Of a DNA stretch of 14,217 bases, positions 1-9,700 are shown in pieces. Location: the NCBI GenBank assembly GCA_031373225.1, contig JANMMM010000101.1, forward strand, positions 1 through 14,217. Reading direction: 5' to 3'. Below the pieces are notes generated by a model. The model did not search any database. It was not told the origin of the DNA and saw nothing but the letters and a program-made list of their open reading frames with translations. Numbering within the stretch: position 1 is the stretch's first letter; every line of letters starts with the position of its first letter. This DNA is from JANOYJ01 sp031373225 (GTDB lineage Bacteria; Pseudomonadota; Alphaproteobacteria; Rhizobiales; Rhizobiaceae). A program made the position numbers and the translations under genes.

Positions 1-58
1 GCGGCATTGTCCCCGCCTCGCTCTCAGCCGTGGCCTTCACAAACACGATCACGCGCAT
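1..58 (-). CDS. YciI/DGPF-domain family protein, N-terminal fragment (partial)
   Basis: Only the first 19 codons lie in the window; the gene continues past base 1. The ATG is at 58-56, preceded by a strong AAGGAG ribosome binding site 8 nt upstream. The peptide begins MRVIVFVKATAESEAG, which resembles the first beta-strand and the 'VKAT..SEAG' start of YciI-related (DGPF domain, PF03795) proteins. These are small ferredoxin-like-fold proteins common in alphaproteobacteria, mostly of unknown function, some encoded near ECF sigma factors. It lies 33 nt after the DUF4304-like gene on the same strand, so it is probably the fourth gene of the clpB transcription unit. The family call rests on few residues; the start site is well supported. 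Confidence 0.6.
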   Translation of the reverse strand, partial: MRVIVFVKATAESEAGTMP

Positions 59-91
59 TGCCTTGTCTCCTTCTTCAAACCATAGCGCTCC

Positions 92-697
92 CTAGTCAGA
101 AAATATCCTGACTAACCCCGTCACGGAAGGCTGCGGCATGGCCCTCAGCGCGGAGAGCCTGTGCCGCGCCTCCAGCCAGGGAACCATCCGCGCACGGAAG
201 ACCGACATAACGCCGTCGCAGAAAGCCGCATCGTCATGCAGCCGCACATAGGAAAGTTCGTCCGCGATGTCATTGCTGGGCATTTCCGGGCAAAAATCCG
301 CAATGCGGGAAAACTGGATTCCATCCAGCGTGTTGGCAAACGTTCGCGAGGGGACCTCGAACGCCCCAAGCGCGCCAGCGTTAAAATAGCAGCCAAAGCC
401 GTACTGGCTCTTTTGAAATTCAAAGCAGCTCCGTCCGCAACCGGTTATCCTGCGCCATTCGGCGCCCTTTCTCTCATATCCAAGCGGCTCCAGCAGCGCA
501 TTAATTTCGCGCGTCAGCTGCCGCTGAACCGCTTTGCGCTTGCGCGCAAGCGCCGCATATTCCTCATCGGACGCGGGATAGATGGTGTCAATCCGCCTAA
601 TTGACCCCTTCGAAATCAGCGGCAGCCCGTGCGCGGGATAGGCCGGCAGCAGCGCCGCCAGCCGCCATATGCTCATCACTCCTCTGAACCAGCTCAC
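92..697 (-). CDS. DUF4304-like hypothetical protein
   Basis: Open frame of 201 codons ending in TAG at 94-92. From about residue 60 it reads EINALLEPLGYERKG, then a stretch ending CFEFQKSQYG and GCYFNAGALG. This layout (helix, 'LGFxxKG', aromatic/charged strand, 'QKS') is that of DUF4304 proteins, whose function is not known. A GTG start at 697 is chosen because GGAG lies 8 nt before it; the in-frame ATG at 676 has AGGAG only 2 nt upstream, too close to use. The first 45 residues, including a short hydrophobic stretch after the internal Met (about residues 9-23), do not look like the conserved domain, so a later start is possible. It sits 44 nt after the YjbR-family gene. No catalytic motif is visible. 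Family assignment is from pattern recognition only. Confidence 0.72.
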   Translation of the reverse strand: MSWFRGVMSIWRLAALLPAYPAHGLPLISKGSIRRIDTIYPASDEEYAALARKRKAVQRQLTREINALLEPLGYERKGAEWRRITGCGRSCFEFQKSQYGFGCYFNAGALGAFEVPSRTFANTLDGIQFSRIADFCPEMPSNDIADELSYVRLHDDAAFCDGVMSVFRARMVPWLEARHRLSALRAMPQPSVTGLVRIFSD

Positions 698-741
698 ATT
701 CCGAACTCCGCATGAAGCCGCCAGACGGCAGCGTAGCAGAG

Positions 742-1110
742 TCAGACGCGCTGTCGCAAACCCAGTTCTGCTTGAACCCGCTTCGGCAAATTCATCGCCG
801 CCAGCCGGTGGCTCTCCCGCAGATAATCCTTCAGCGCCGCGTCATCCATGCTCTCTTCGCCCGTGCGCTGAATCCAGAGCATCCCGCGCGAGGCGAGATA
901 GGGGGCGGGGCGCAGGCCCGGCTCGCTTTTCAGCATTTCAAAACTCATCGGCGAGCATTTAAATGTGACGGATAATTCACTGCCGTCATCCCATCCTCCA
1001 ATGGCGAAGACTTTGCTGGCGACTTTCCACACATGCGCGCCGCCCCATTGCACAACGTGGTGGGCATGGGGCAGCGAGGCGCAGAATGTGTTGTATTCGT
1101 CGAGTGTCAC
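742..1110 (-). CDS. MmcQ/YjbR family protein
   Basis: A 122-residue protein typical in length for the MmcQ/YjbR family (PF04237, CyaY-like fold; often annotated as DNA-binding, but the role is unsettled). Family signatures visible are VVQWGGAHVWKV near residues 19-30, FAIGG near 35-39, VTFKCSP near 48-54, then PGLRPAPYLASRGMLWIQ near 64-81 and LKDYLRESHRL near 93-103. The start is GTG at 1110, with a purine-rich GCGGGG stretch a few nt before it; no ATG fits better. The gene begins 20 nt after the clpB stop with no terminator between, so it is probably co-transcribed with clpB and would rise with it in heat shock. It lacks a signal peptide and membrane segments, so it is cytoplasmic. Confidence 0.88.
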   Translation of the reverse strand: MTLDEYNTFCASLPHAHHVVQWGGAHVWKVASKVFAIGGWDDGSELSVTFKCSPMSFEMLKSEPGLRPAPYLASRGMLWIQRTGEESMDDAALKDYLRESHRLAAMNLPKRVQAELGLRQRV

Positions 1111-1130
1111 TGCGCCCCGCTTTTATTGTC

Positions 1131-3731
<2,601 letters not shown>

Positions 3732-3822
3732 AGCCGCCTCCTTTTGCCCGCATGGCCCGCGATGGGCGCCGAACGCTGCGTGGGTGACGAGCCCCCTGAA
3801 AAGGCGGGCTCTGTTGAGAGGA

Positions 3823-3851
3823 ATATGGGATGAAGAATGGGATTTCTCAAG
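3823..3851 (-). promoter_or_regulatory. sigma-32 (RpoH) heat-shock promoter for clpB
   Basis: On the minus strand the -35 element CTTGAGA (3851-3845) and the -10 element CCCATAT (3829-3823) are separated by 15 nt. The RpoH consensus is roughly CTTGAAA, an 11-16 nt spacer and CCCATnT, so the match is 6/7 and 6/6. Transcription would start near 3815, giving a leader of about 85 nt before the clpB ATG. clpB is a classical RpoH target, so position and sequence agree. Promoter activity is inferred, not shown. Confidence 0.8.
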
Positions 3852-3902
3852 AGCGCCCCTCACCGCCGGACATCAGCTCAGATGATGTAGGGCCCCAAGG
3901 TC

Positions 3903-4033
3903 CGTCATCCCGGACGGCGAAGCCGATCCGGGACCCATGCCGGAATGGTGAGTGTTTGATACGGGCGAACAATCACGCTCTCTGCCGGAATGGGTCCCGG
4001 CTCGCGTCGCTTCGCTCCTTGGCCGGGATGACG
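3903..4033. repeat. Inverted pair of REP-like palindromes (subfamily A) between DUF4167 gene and clpB
   Basis: The ends are an exact 11-bp inverted repeat: CGTCATCCCGG at 3903-3913 and CCGGGATGACG at 4023-4033. A second inverted pair, CCGGGACCCA (3928-3937) and TGGGTCCCGG (3991-4000), lies inside. Each half also folds on itself: left half CCCGGA/TCCGGG with inner GGC/GCC around a GAA loop; right half CCCGGC/GCCGGG. A direct repeat TGCCGGAATGG occurs at 3938-3948 and 3983-3993. This is the layout of a bacterial interspersed mosaic element: two REP hairpins facing each other. It does not code for protein. It separates the DUF4167 gene from the clpB promoter by about 50 bp. Confidence 0.8.
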
Positions 4034-4054
4034 AGGCGATTTGGTTCCGCCTCG
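4032..4054. other. Small stem-loop just downstream of the DUF4167 stop codon
   Basis: CGAGGCG (4032-4038) and CGCCTCG (4048-4054) form a perfect 7-bp stem with a 9-nt loop, beginning 9 nt after the DUF4167 stop codon at 4063. On the minus strand it is not followed by a run of T, so it is not a classical intrinsic terminator. It could stabilise the 3' end of the transcript or be a Rho-dependent end. It overlaps the last bases of the REP-like element by 2 nt. Function is uncertain. Confidence 0.35.
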
Positions 4055-4062
4055 CAAATAAC

Positions 4063-4746
4063 TTACTCGTCCGCCGTCGCCGGTTCCGGCGCTGGGGCGC
4101 GCTGCACGATAAAGTCCGGCAGTGCGGAAAGCGTATCCTCGCCGCCCTCCGGCTGTGCGCCTTCGTCACGCGGCGGGCGCGGGCCGCGCGGGCGGCGGTT
4201 GCGGCTCGGGCGGCGCTCGCCTTCGGCGTCGGCCTGTGGCCGCGGCGCATTGGATTCGTCAAGCGCCACTTCCGCCGGAACGCCTTCGATCACCGGCTGC
4301 GGCGCATTATTGTCATAGGGCTGCTGAGCCTGGTTCTCACCCGGCATCGGATTGGACTGGAAGCGCGCGTCGCCATTGTCCGAACCGCCGTCCTCGTCGC
4401 CCTCATTCTGGCCCTGCTGGAACTGCGGCGGGTTGGCGGCGTAGGCTGCGGCGATGATGCGGTTATAATGTTCGGCATGCTGCAGATAGTTTTCGGCCAT
4501 CACCCGGTCGCCGGACGACTGCGCGTCGCGCGCCAGCGTCATGTATTTCTCGGCCACATGCTGGGCAGTGCCGCGCACTTTGACGTCCGGCCCGTTGCTC
4601 TCATACGAGCGCGTCAGCGGATTTGGCCCCTTGCGGTTATTATTGTTATTATTCCCGCCGCCGCCGCTGTTTCCACCGCCGCTGTTGCCGCCGCCAGGGC
4701 CGCGGCTGCGCATGCGCCGGTTCTGATTGTTCTGCTGCTGCCTCAT
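4063..4746 (-). CDS. DUF4167 domain protein, Asn/Gly-rich N terminus
   Basis: A 227-residue protein conserved in alphaproteobacteria between prmC and clpB; its function is unknown. The N terminus (about 1-38) is low complexity: Gln/Asn/Arg, then Gly-Asn-Ser repeats and a run of six Asn. Then comes the conserved core, RKGPNPLTRSYESNGPDVK (about 38-56) followed by helices RGTAQHVAEKY, LARDAQSSGD and AENYLQHAEHYNRII (about 58-99). The rest is acidic and Gln/Pro/Arg-rich, probably disordered, with a basic RRPSRNRRPRGPRPP patch. The ATG at 4746 is preferred over the TTG directly before it; the ribosome binding site is weak (GAG 6 nt upstream). The disordered Arg/Gly/Asn tails suggest RNA or ribosome contact, but that is inference. 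The first about 98 nt overlap the extended prmC frame. Confidence 0.9.
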   Translation of the reverse strand: MRQQQNNQNRRMRSRGPGGGNSGGGNSGGGGNNNNNNRKGPNPLTRSYESNGPDVKVRGTAQHVAEKYMTLARDAQSSGDRVMAENYLQHAEHYNRIIAAAYAANPPQFQQGQNEGDEDGGSDNGDARFQSNPMPGENQAQQPYDNNAPQPVIEGVPAEVALDESNAPRPQADAEGERRPSRNRRPRGPRPPRDEGAQPEGGEDTLSALPDFIVQRAPAPEPATADE

Positions 4747-5860
4747 CAATATCTCGTTTTGTTGGGTTTAAACACTTTGGCCGTTCGCCAGTTCTGTGCA
4801 CAACACACTTGCCGCGCAATCCGCCGCCCCGAAAGGCTGGCCCGATGCATAAAATTTTTGGACATCCAGTCGAAATGAAGGCGGCCCGTCCTGCCTGCCC
4901 GAATCTGAAACTTGATTCGAATGGCCGCTTGCTTCTTTCAACAATGCCCAAATAGCCCCTTTGCCGCCGAATTCCAAGCGGAATCTTCGCGGTCGCTGAA
5001 CGGCCCATTTTTGTGAAAAGCAGCGCACGGTCATTGCCGCCAAGATCACGCGCAAACTCAGCCAGCTCAAATCCGGATTTTTCAAAAATGCGCTTGACCG
5101 AAGCGCGCTGGTCATGGCCGATTTCCAGAGCCACAAATCCTTCGTCCGCCAGATGCGCTTGCGCCCCCAGCGCCAATGCGCGGTAAGCCTCCAGCCCATC
5201 GGCATCGCCATCGAGCGCCACGATGGGATCGAACCCGCGCACTTCGCGCGACAGGCCGCTGATGATGTGTGTCGAAATGTAAGGCGGGTTCGAAACAATA
5301 ACGTCAAACTCGCCCTCTACAGACTCGAACCAATTGCTCTGAAAACAGGTCAGCCTTGAGTGAACGCCATTCGCCGCCGCATTTTTTCCACACGTCTCCA
5401 GCGCGCCAGAAGAAATATCTGTCGCCACCGCCCGCGCACCAGGCAGATTGGCGAGAAGGCTGATGGCGATGATGCCCGTTCCGGTTCCAAGATCAAGCAG
5501 CGACAGTGTTTTTTCTTCCCGGCCCTTCAGACGCTTCAGCACAAGCTCGACCAGACATTCCGTGTCCGGCCGCGGCTCCAGCGTCTCCGGCGACAGCTCA
5601 AACTCCAGCCCATAAAACCCGCGCCTGCCGATGATCCGGTGCACCGGCTCGCCGGTGAGACGCCGCGTCAGCGCATCTTGCAGTTTTTCAGCTTCTTCTT
5701 CTGAAACAATCCGCTCTGGCGTCTTCAGCACAGCAAGCCGGTCCGCGCCTGTGACCCATTCCAGAAGAAGCCGCGCGTCAAGCTCCGGCGTTTCTATCCC
5801 CGCCTCCGAAAAAGCATCGCGAAGATGTTTCAGCGCGCCGCCAAGATTGGAGGAAACCAA
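4649..5860 (-). CDS. prmC: PrmC, release-factor glutamine methyltransferase, with an abnormal C-terminal run-on
   Basis: PrmC (HemK) methylates the Gln of the GGQ motif of RF1 and RF2 using S-adenosylmethionine. Residues 1-90 form the N-terminal helical domain; the SAM site is LLDLGTGTGI (121-130), the catalytic NPPY is at 191-194, and the family's closing GGNDRALLF lies at 274-282. PrmC proteins normally end near residue 284, yet here the frame stays open to residue 403, with its stop at 4651-4649 inside the DUF4167 gene. The tail has codons rare elsewhere in the window (AGA, AGG, TTA, CGA) and no domain I recognise. The start is TTG at 5860, with AAGGAA 7 nt before it inside the end of prfA; no ATG is nearby. 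It begins 3 nt after the prfA stop, so the substrate and its modifying enzyme are translationally linked. Enzyme call firm, 3' end uncertain (true functional end about 5010). Confidence 0.93.
   Translation of the reverse strand: MVSSNLGGALKHLRDAFSEAGIETPELDARLLLEWVTGADRLAVLKTPERIVSEEEAEKLQDALTRRLTGEPVHRIIGRRGFYGLEFELSPETLEPRPDTECLVELVLKRLKGREEKTLSLLDLGTGTGIIAISLLANLPGARAVATDISSGALETCGKNAAANGVHSRLTCFQSNWFESVEGEFDVIVSNPPYISTHIISGLSREVRGFDPIVALDGDADGLEAYRALALGAQAHLADEGFVALEIGHDQRASVKRIFEKSGFELAEFARDLGGNDRALLFTKMGRSATAKIPLGIRRQRGYLGIVERSKRPFESSFRFGQAGRAAFISTGCPKILCIGPAFRGGGLRGKCVVHRTGERPKCLNPTKRDIDEAAAEQSEPAHAQPRPWRRQQRRWKQRRRRE
4747..5008 (-). other. prmC-DUF4167 interval: run-on coding frame or leader/promoter region
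   Basis: About 260 nt lie between the canonical end of PrmC and the DUF4167 ATG. The base composition is less GC-rich than the flanking genes. On the minus strand there is a possible but weak promoter, TCGACT (4873-4868) with a 16-nt spacer and TATGCA (4851-4846), about 100 nt before the DUF4167 start. A 6-bp inverted repeat, CGAATC (4900-4905) and GATTCG (4914-4919), has an 8-nt loop. No terminator with a T run is visible. It may be a leader of the DUF4167 mRNA that happens to lack stops in the prmC frame, or a real C-terminal extension. Confidence 0.4.
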
Positions 5861-5863
5861 GCG

Positions 5864-6943
5864 TCAGTTCCTTGAATCAAAATCGGCCAGCAGCCGCGAC
5901 TGATGATCGGCCACCAGCGCGTCCACCAATTCGTCCAGATCGCCCTCGATCACCCGGTCGAGCTTGTAAAGCGTCAAATTGATCCGGTGATCCGTCACCC
6001 GCCCCTGTGGAAAATTATAGGTGCGGATGCGCTCGGAGCGGTCGCCGGAGCCGACTTGGCTTTTGCGCTCTTCCGAGCGCGCATCGTCCGCCGTCTGCCG
6101 TTTGGCGTCGAACAGCCGGGCCCGCAAAATCTCCATCGCCCGCGCCCGGTTCTGATGCTGCGACTTCTCGGCCTGCGTCACCACGATGCCGGTCGGCAGA
6201 TGCGTGATGCGCACGGCGGAATCCGTCGTGTTGACATGCTGCCCGCCCGCGCCCGAGGCGCGCATCGTGTCGATGCGGATGTCCTCATTGCGGATTTCAA
6301 TGTCGATCTCCTCCGCCTCCGGCAGCACCGCGACGGTCGCCGCCGATGTGTGGATGCGCCCGCTCGCCTCCGTGTCCGGCACGCGCTGCACCCGGTGCAC
6401 GCCGGATTCGAATTTCAGCTTGGAATAAACCCCCTTGCCGGTGACGGCGGCGATGACTTCCTTGTAGCCGCCCGCGTCCCCGTCACTGGCCGAATCCACC
6501 GACACTTTCCAGCCCTTCAGCGCGGCATAGCGCTCATACATGCGGAAAAGATTGCCCGCGAAGATCGCCGCCTCCGAGCCGCCGGTGCCGGCGCGGATTT
6601 CCATGATGACGCTGCGCTCGTCCGCCGCGTCCTTCGGCAGCAGCAGCACGCGGATTTCCTGCTCCAGCGCTTCCAGCCGCTCGCGCAGCACCGGGATTTC
6701 CTCCTCCGCCAGCGCATGCATTTCGCTGTCCGTGCCGGGATCGTTCAGGAGATGGTCAAGCTCGCCCGCTTCAGCCGTGGCGCGCTGCCATTCCTTGACC
6801 TTGCCGACCATGTCCTGAAGTTCAGAATACTCGGACGCCAGCTTCACATAATTGTCCGAATCCCCGCCCGCCGCCATTTCGGCCTCCAAGAGCGCCGAGC
6901 GTTTGACCAGTTGATCGAGCCTGTCCATCGGCAGGGATGTCAT
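5864..6943 (-). CDS. prfA: Peptide chain release factor 1 (RF1)
   Basis: RF1 recognises UAA and UAG in the ribosomal A site and triggers release of the finished protein. The ATG at 6943 (MTSLPMDRLDQ) gives 359 residues, the family length; the open frame extends 21 codons further upstream but those residues are not RF1-like. The codon-recognition tripeptide of RF1 type (PxT) is PDT at about 189-191, in HRVQRVPDTEASGR; RF2 would have SPF. The catalytic GGQ is at about 233-235 in RASGAGGQHVNTTDSA, the segment whose Gln PrmC methylates. The C-terminal part contains RSERIRTYNFPQGRVTDHR, also typical. prmC follows 3 nt later. The ribosome binding site before 6943 is weak, and no convincing promoter was seen in the gap upstream. 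Confidence 0.97.
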   Translation of the reverse strand: MTSLPMDRLDQLVKRSALLEAEMAAGGDSDNYVKLASEYSELQDMVGKVKEWQRATAEAGELDHLLNDPGTDSEMHALAEEEIPVLRERLEALEQEIRVLLLPKDAADERSVIMEIRAGTGGSEAAIFAGNLFRMYERYAALKGWKVSVDSASDGDAGGYKEVIAAVTGKGVYSKLKFESGVHRVQRVPDTEASGRIHTSAATVAVLPEAEEIDIEIRNEDIRIDTMRASGAGGQHVNTTDSAVRITHLPTGIVVTQAEKSQHQNRARAMEILRARLFDAKRQTADDARSEERKSQVGSGDRSERIRTYNFPQGRVTDHRINLTLYKLDRVIEGDLDELVDALVADHQSRLLADFDSRN

Positions 6944-7012
6944 GGGAGTGTGTCCGTCTTTGAGTTCTTGGCTTGACAAAATCTCTCGGCCTTGGTGCCG
7001 CCGCAAATGACG
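6944..7012. other. prfA leader region
   Basis: This 69-nt stretch lies between the REP-like element and the prfA start. The RF1 frame is open through much of it but carries no conserved residues. I saw no good -35/-10 pair on the minus strand and no clear Shine-Dalgarno sequence. prfA may be transcribed from within this stretch or by read-through from ptsP. Confidence 0.3.
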
Positions 7013-7212
7013 CCGTCATTCCCGGGCCGCGTAAGCGGAACCCCGAATCCAGAGCCGTGTGGGGCCCCCAGGTGGGCTCTCATTGCCTTTACACGGGCCA
7101 AAATTTCAATTCAATCATGTTTTTGACAGCGCCGCGAGCCATCCGAGCGGCGACAATCTCCGCCGCTTCCACTCTGGATTCCGGGTTCGGCTGCGCCGCC
7201 CCGGAATGACGG
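7013..7212. repeat. Inverted pair of REP-like palindromes (subfamily B) between ptsP and prfA
   Basis: The left arm (7013-7054, beginning CCGTCATTCCCGGG) and right arm (7172-7212, ending CCCCGGAATGACGG) are imperfect inverted copies of about 41 bp. The right arm folds into an 8-bp outer stem, ATTCCGGG (7178-7185) with CCCGGAAT (7200-7207), and a 4-bp inner stem, CGGC (7188-7191) with GCCG (7195-7198), closing on TGC. The left arm has the same plan but with mismatches in the outer stem. About 117 bp of unrelated sequence lies between, including a short inverted pair CCGTGT (7055-7060) and ACACGG (7091-7096). No protein is encoded. Confidence 0.82.
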
Positions 7213-7305
7213 TCTCGCTCGAAATTTCTCTAAGAAAGCCATGTGCAGTCCGCCCAGAGACAGCTCGAAATTTCAAATTTTATCGCCATTTCCAACAACG
7301 CACCA
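7213..7305. other. ptsP 3' flank with a 12-bp direct repeat
   Basis: The 93 nt after the ptsP stop are noticeably AT-richer than the genes. The 12-mer GCTCGAAATTTC occurs at 7217-7228 and again at 7263-7274, each containing the palindrome GAAATTTC. No hairpin followed by a T run was found, so no intrinsic terminator for ptsP can be assigned. Confidence 0.4.
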
Positions 7306-9576
7306 CTAAAGCGCGACACCGTTGCTGGCGGCGAAGCTCTTCAAAAACTCGCGGCTGCTCGTCTTGCTGATATAGCCTTGCAGGAACGGTGAAAGCTCCT
7401 TCTCCAGCTGCCCGGCATCGAGCGACAGCAGCATGGCCTTGACCGGCCCGACCGAAGCGGCGTTCATCGACAGGGAGCGGAACCCGAGCCCAATCAGCGC
7501 CATCGCCAATATCGGCTTGCCCGCCATTTCCCCGCACAGCGTCACCGGCTTGCTGTTGCGACGGCCCGCATCCGCGATGCTTTTCAGCACCCGCAGAAAC
7601 GGCACCGACAGCGGATCAAATCTATCGGCCAGATGCGCCGCCCCCCGGTCCACCGCCATGACAAACTGGAACAGATCATTGGAGCCGACCGAAATGAAAT
7701 CCACCGCCTGCATCAGCTCGTCCAGCTGAAACAAAAGCGAGGGAACCTCCAGCATCGCACCGAGCTTGAAACTCTTCGGCAGCTTGTGCGCAAAGCGCGA
7801 CAGGTGCTGCACCTCCCGCTCGATGATCTGCCGCGTCTGAGCGATCTCGGACACATCCGTCACCATCGGCAGCATGATGCGCAACTCGCCGCCGCCCGAC
7901 GCCTTCAAGAGCGCCCGCAGCTGCGTGCGCAGAAGGCCCGGCCGGTCGAGCGACATGCGGATCGCCCGCCAGCCCATGGCCGGGTTCTCTTCAACCGGAA
8001 TGTCCTTGAAATAGGGCAGCGCCTTGTCGCCGCCGATGTCGAGCGTGCGGAATGTCACCGGCTTTCCATGCGCCTGCTCAATGACGCTCCTGTACAATTC
8101 TTCCTGCGCCTCGGCCTTTGGAAAAGTCGAGGCCACCATGAACTGCAATTCGGTTCTGAACAGCCCAATGCCGGACGCGCCGGAATCCGCCAGATGCGGC
8201 AGATCGACCATCAGCCCGGCGTTCATCATCAGATCAATGGCGACGCCGTCCTTGGTCTTGGTCGGGAGATCCCGCAGCTCGCGGTACATGGCCTGGCGGC
8301 CGGCGCGGAACTTCACCTTCTGCACATAGACCGATTCAAGCTCCGGCAAGGGCCGCAGATGCACTTTGCCGTCTTCGCCGTCCACGATAATCGCGTCGGC
8401 GTTTTCCGCCAGCGCCACCGCGCCCTTCACCTGCCCCGCAACTGGAATGCCCATCGCCCGCGCCACGATCACTACGTGGCTCGTCCCCGCGCCTTCTTCC
8501 AGCACCAGCCCACGCAGCTTCTCGCGCGGATAGTCCAGAAGTTCCGCCGCCCCCATCGCCCGCGCCACGAGGATCGCATCCTTCGGCAAAGCTTCGGCGA
8601 TGCTGCGCACATCATGGCCCATCAGCTGGCGCAGCAGCCGGTTGGCAAGATCGTCGAAATCGCTGAGCCGCTCTTTCAGGTAAGGATCGGACATGTGCGT
8701 CATGCGCGCCCGCATGTCGCTCTGCACCTTCTCGACCGCAGCCTCCGCCGTCAGTCCGTTGCCGATGGCCTCCTCAAGCCGCCGCACCCAGCCCCGGTCA
8801 TGCGCGAACATCCTATAGGCTTCCAGCACCGCCCGGTGCTCGCCCTCAAACGCCACCTCGCGCCGCTCCAGCATGTCGTCAATCGACATGCGCAGCGAGC
8901 CGAGCGCATCCTCCAGCCGCTTCAGCTCCGCGTCTGTGTCCTCGGCGAACATGTTCGTGACGACAACGCGCGGCTCGTGCAGCACGACATGGCCAAGGCC
9001 CACGCCGTCATTGAAGGCAAGCCCGGTCAGCGTCACCGGTTTTTTCAGATCAAGCTCGACGCCGGACTTGGCGAGCCGCGTCAAGGCGCCTGAGGCGATC
9101 ATTTCCGCCAGCACCATGCCGGTCGTTTCAAGCGCCTCGATCTCGTCGTCGCGGTAGGTGCGCATTGTGCGGTTCTGCACCACGAGGACGCCAAGCGTGC
9201 GCCCTGCCCGCAGGATCGGCACGCCCATGAATGAGTGGTAAATCTCCTCGCCCGTCTCCGGAAGGTACGCGAAGGCCGGATGGCTCTGAGCATCCGACAG
9301 ATTCAGCGCCTGCGCGCTCGCCGCGATCGTGCCGACAAGGCCCTGCCCAAGCTTCAATTGCGCATGATGCACGGAGGATGGATTGAGGCCGACCGTGGCG
9401 AACAATTCCAAAACGCCGTCCGAGCGCAGCACATAAAACGAGCAGACTTCCGTCACCATATTCTGCGCGATTTCGCGCACAATCCGGTCAAGCCGCTCCT
9501 GCGGCTCCAGCGCCGCCGCCATCAGCTCGCGCAGCCGTTTCAGAAGAACCCTGGGGCCCGTAGCCTGATCGCGCAT
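7306..9576 (-). CDS. ptsP: Nitrogen-PTS phosphoenolpyruvate-protein phosphotransferase (EI-Ntr, PtsP)
   Basis: PtsP takes phosphate from phosphoenolpyruvate and passes it to NPr and then EIIA-Ntr, a regulatory chain that senses nitrogen state and affects potassium and carbon metabolism. The 756 residues begin with a GAF sensor domain (about 25-162), absent from the sugar enzyme I and diagnostic of EI-Ntr. Next come the enzyme I N-terminal helical region (about 180-330), the phosphohistidine site GAGTSHVVIVAR with His367, and the PEP-binding TIM barrel with GIGLFRTE (469-476), TFRTLDIGGDK (508-518), SVGSNDL (629-635) and the acid/base Cys in CGEMAG (Cys681). All are intact. The ATG at 9576 fits the family N terminus; GGAG lies 11 nt upstream, rather far. 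REP-like elements lie on both sides. In rhizobia lysC usually sits directly upstream; here it does not. Confidence 0.96.
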   Translation of the reverse strand: MRDQATGPRVLLKRLRELMAAALEPQERLDRIVREIAQNMVTEVCSFYVLRSDGVLELFATVGLNPSSVHHAQLKLGQGLVGTIAASAQALNLSDAQSHPAFAYLPETGEEIYHSFMGVPILRAGRTLGVLVVQNRTMRTYRDDEIEALETTGMVLAEMIASGALTRLAKSGVELDLKKPVTLTGLAFNDGVGLGHVVLHEPRVVVTNMFAEDTDAELKRLEDALGSLRMSIDDMLERREVAFEGEHRAVLEAYRMFAHDRGWVRRLEEAIGNGLTAEAAVEKVQSDMRARMTHMSDPYLKERLSDFDDLANRLLRQLMGHDVRSIAEALPKDAILVARAMGAAELLDYPREKLRGLVLEEGAGTSHVVIVARAMGIPVAGQVKGAVALAENADAIIVDGEDGKVHLRPLPELESVYVQKVKFRAGRQAMYRELRDLPTKTKDGVAIDLMMNAGLMVDLPHLADSGASGIGLFRTELQFMVASTFPKAEAQEELYRSVIEQAHGKPVTFRTLDIGGDKALPYFKDIPVEENPAMGWRAIRMSLDRPGLLRTQLRALLKASGGGELRIMLPMVTDVSEIAQTRQIIEREVQHLSRFAHKLPKSFKLGAMLEVPSLLFQLDELMQAVDFISVGSNDLFQFVMAVDRGAAHLADRFDPLSVPFLRVLKSIADAGRRNSKPVTLCGEMAGKPILAMALIGLGFRSLSMNAASVGPVKAMLLSLDAGQLEKELSPFLQGYISKTSSREFLKSFAASNGVAL

Positions 9577-9700
9577 AGAGGCGTTTGCTCCAAAGAATCA
9601 ACGGTCCGGGACAGGACGGCCCGAGCAGGTTCCTTTTTTCTGCTAACGGGGCGAAAGTCTAGTGGCGGGGATCATCAAAGTGGCGGACCCATTCCCCTCG
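9577..9700. other. ptsP upstream region
   Basis: These 124 nt separate ptsP from the REP-like element. On the minus strand I found only weak promoter-like strings and no match I would defend. A short inverted repeat AGCAG/CTGCT encloses a T-rich loop (9624-9644), but with a 5-bp stem it is unconvincing as a terminator for secA. Confidence 0.3.

Noticed and set aside
3952..4878. Plus-strand open frame of 308 codons with hydrophobic Ala/Val/Leu stretches, looking like a membrane protein
   Set aside because: The hydrophobic runs are the antisense of the Asn/Gly/Arg-rich DUF4167 gene and of a REP-like element; no family match.
5903..6976. Plus-strand open frame of 357 codons opposite prfA
   Set aside because: Covers nearly the same span as RF1 in antisense. 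RF1 carries PxT and GGQ motifs; this frame has none.
7633..9093. Plus-strand open frame of 486 codons opposite ptsP
   Set aside because: Antisense shadow of an intact ptsP, with His/Arg/Gln-rich composition and no domain.
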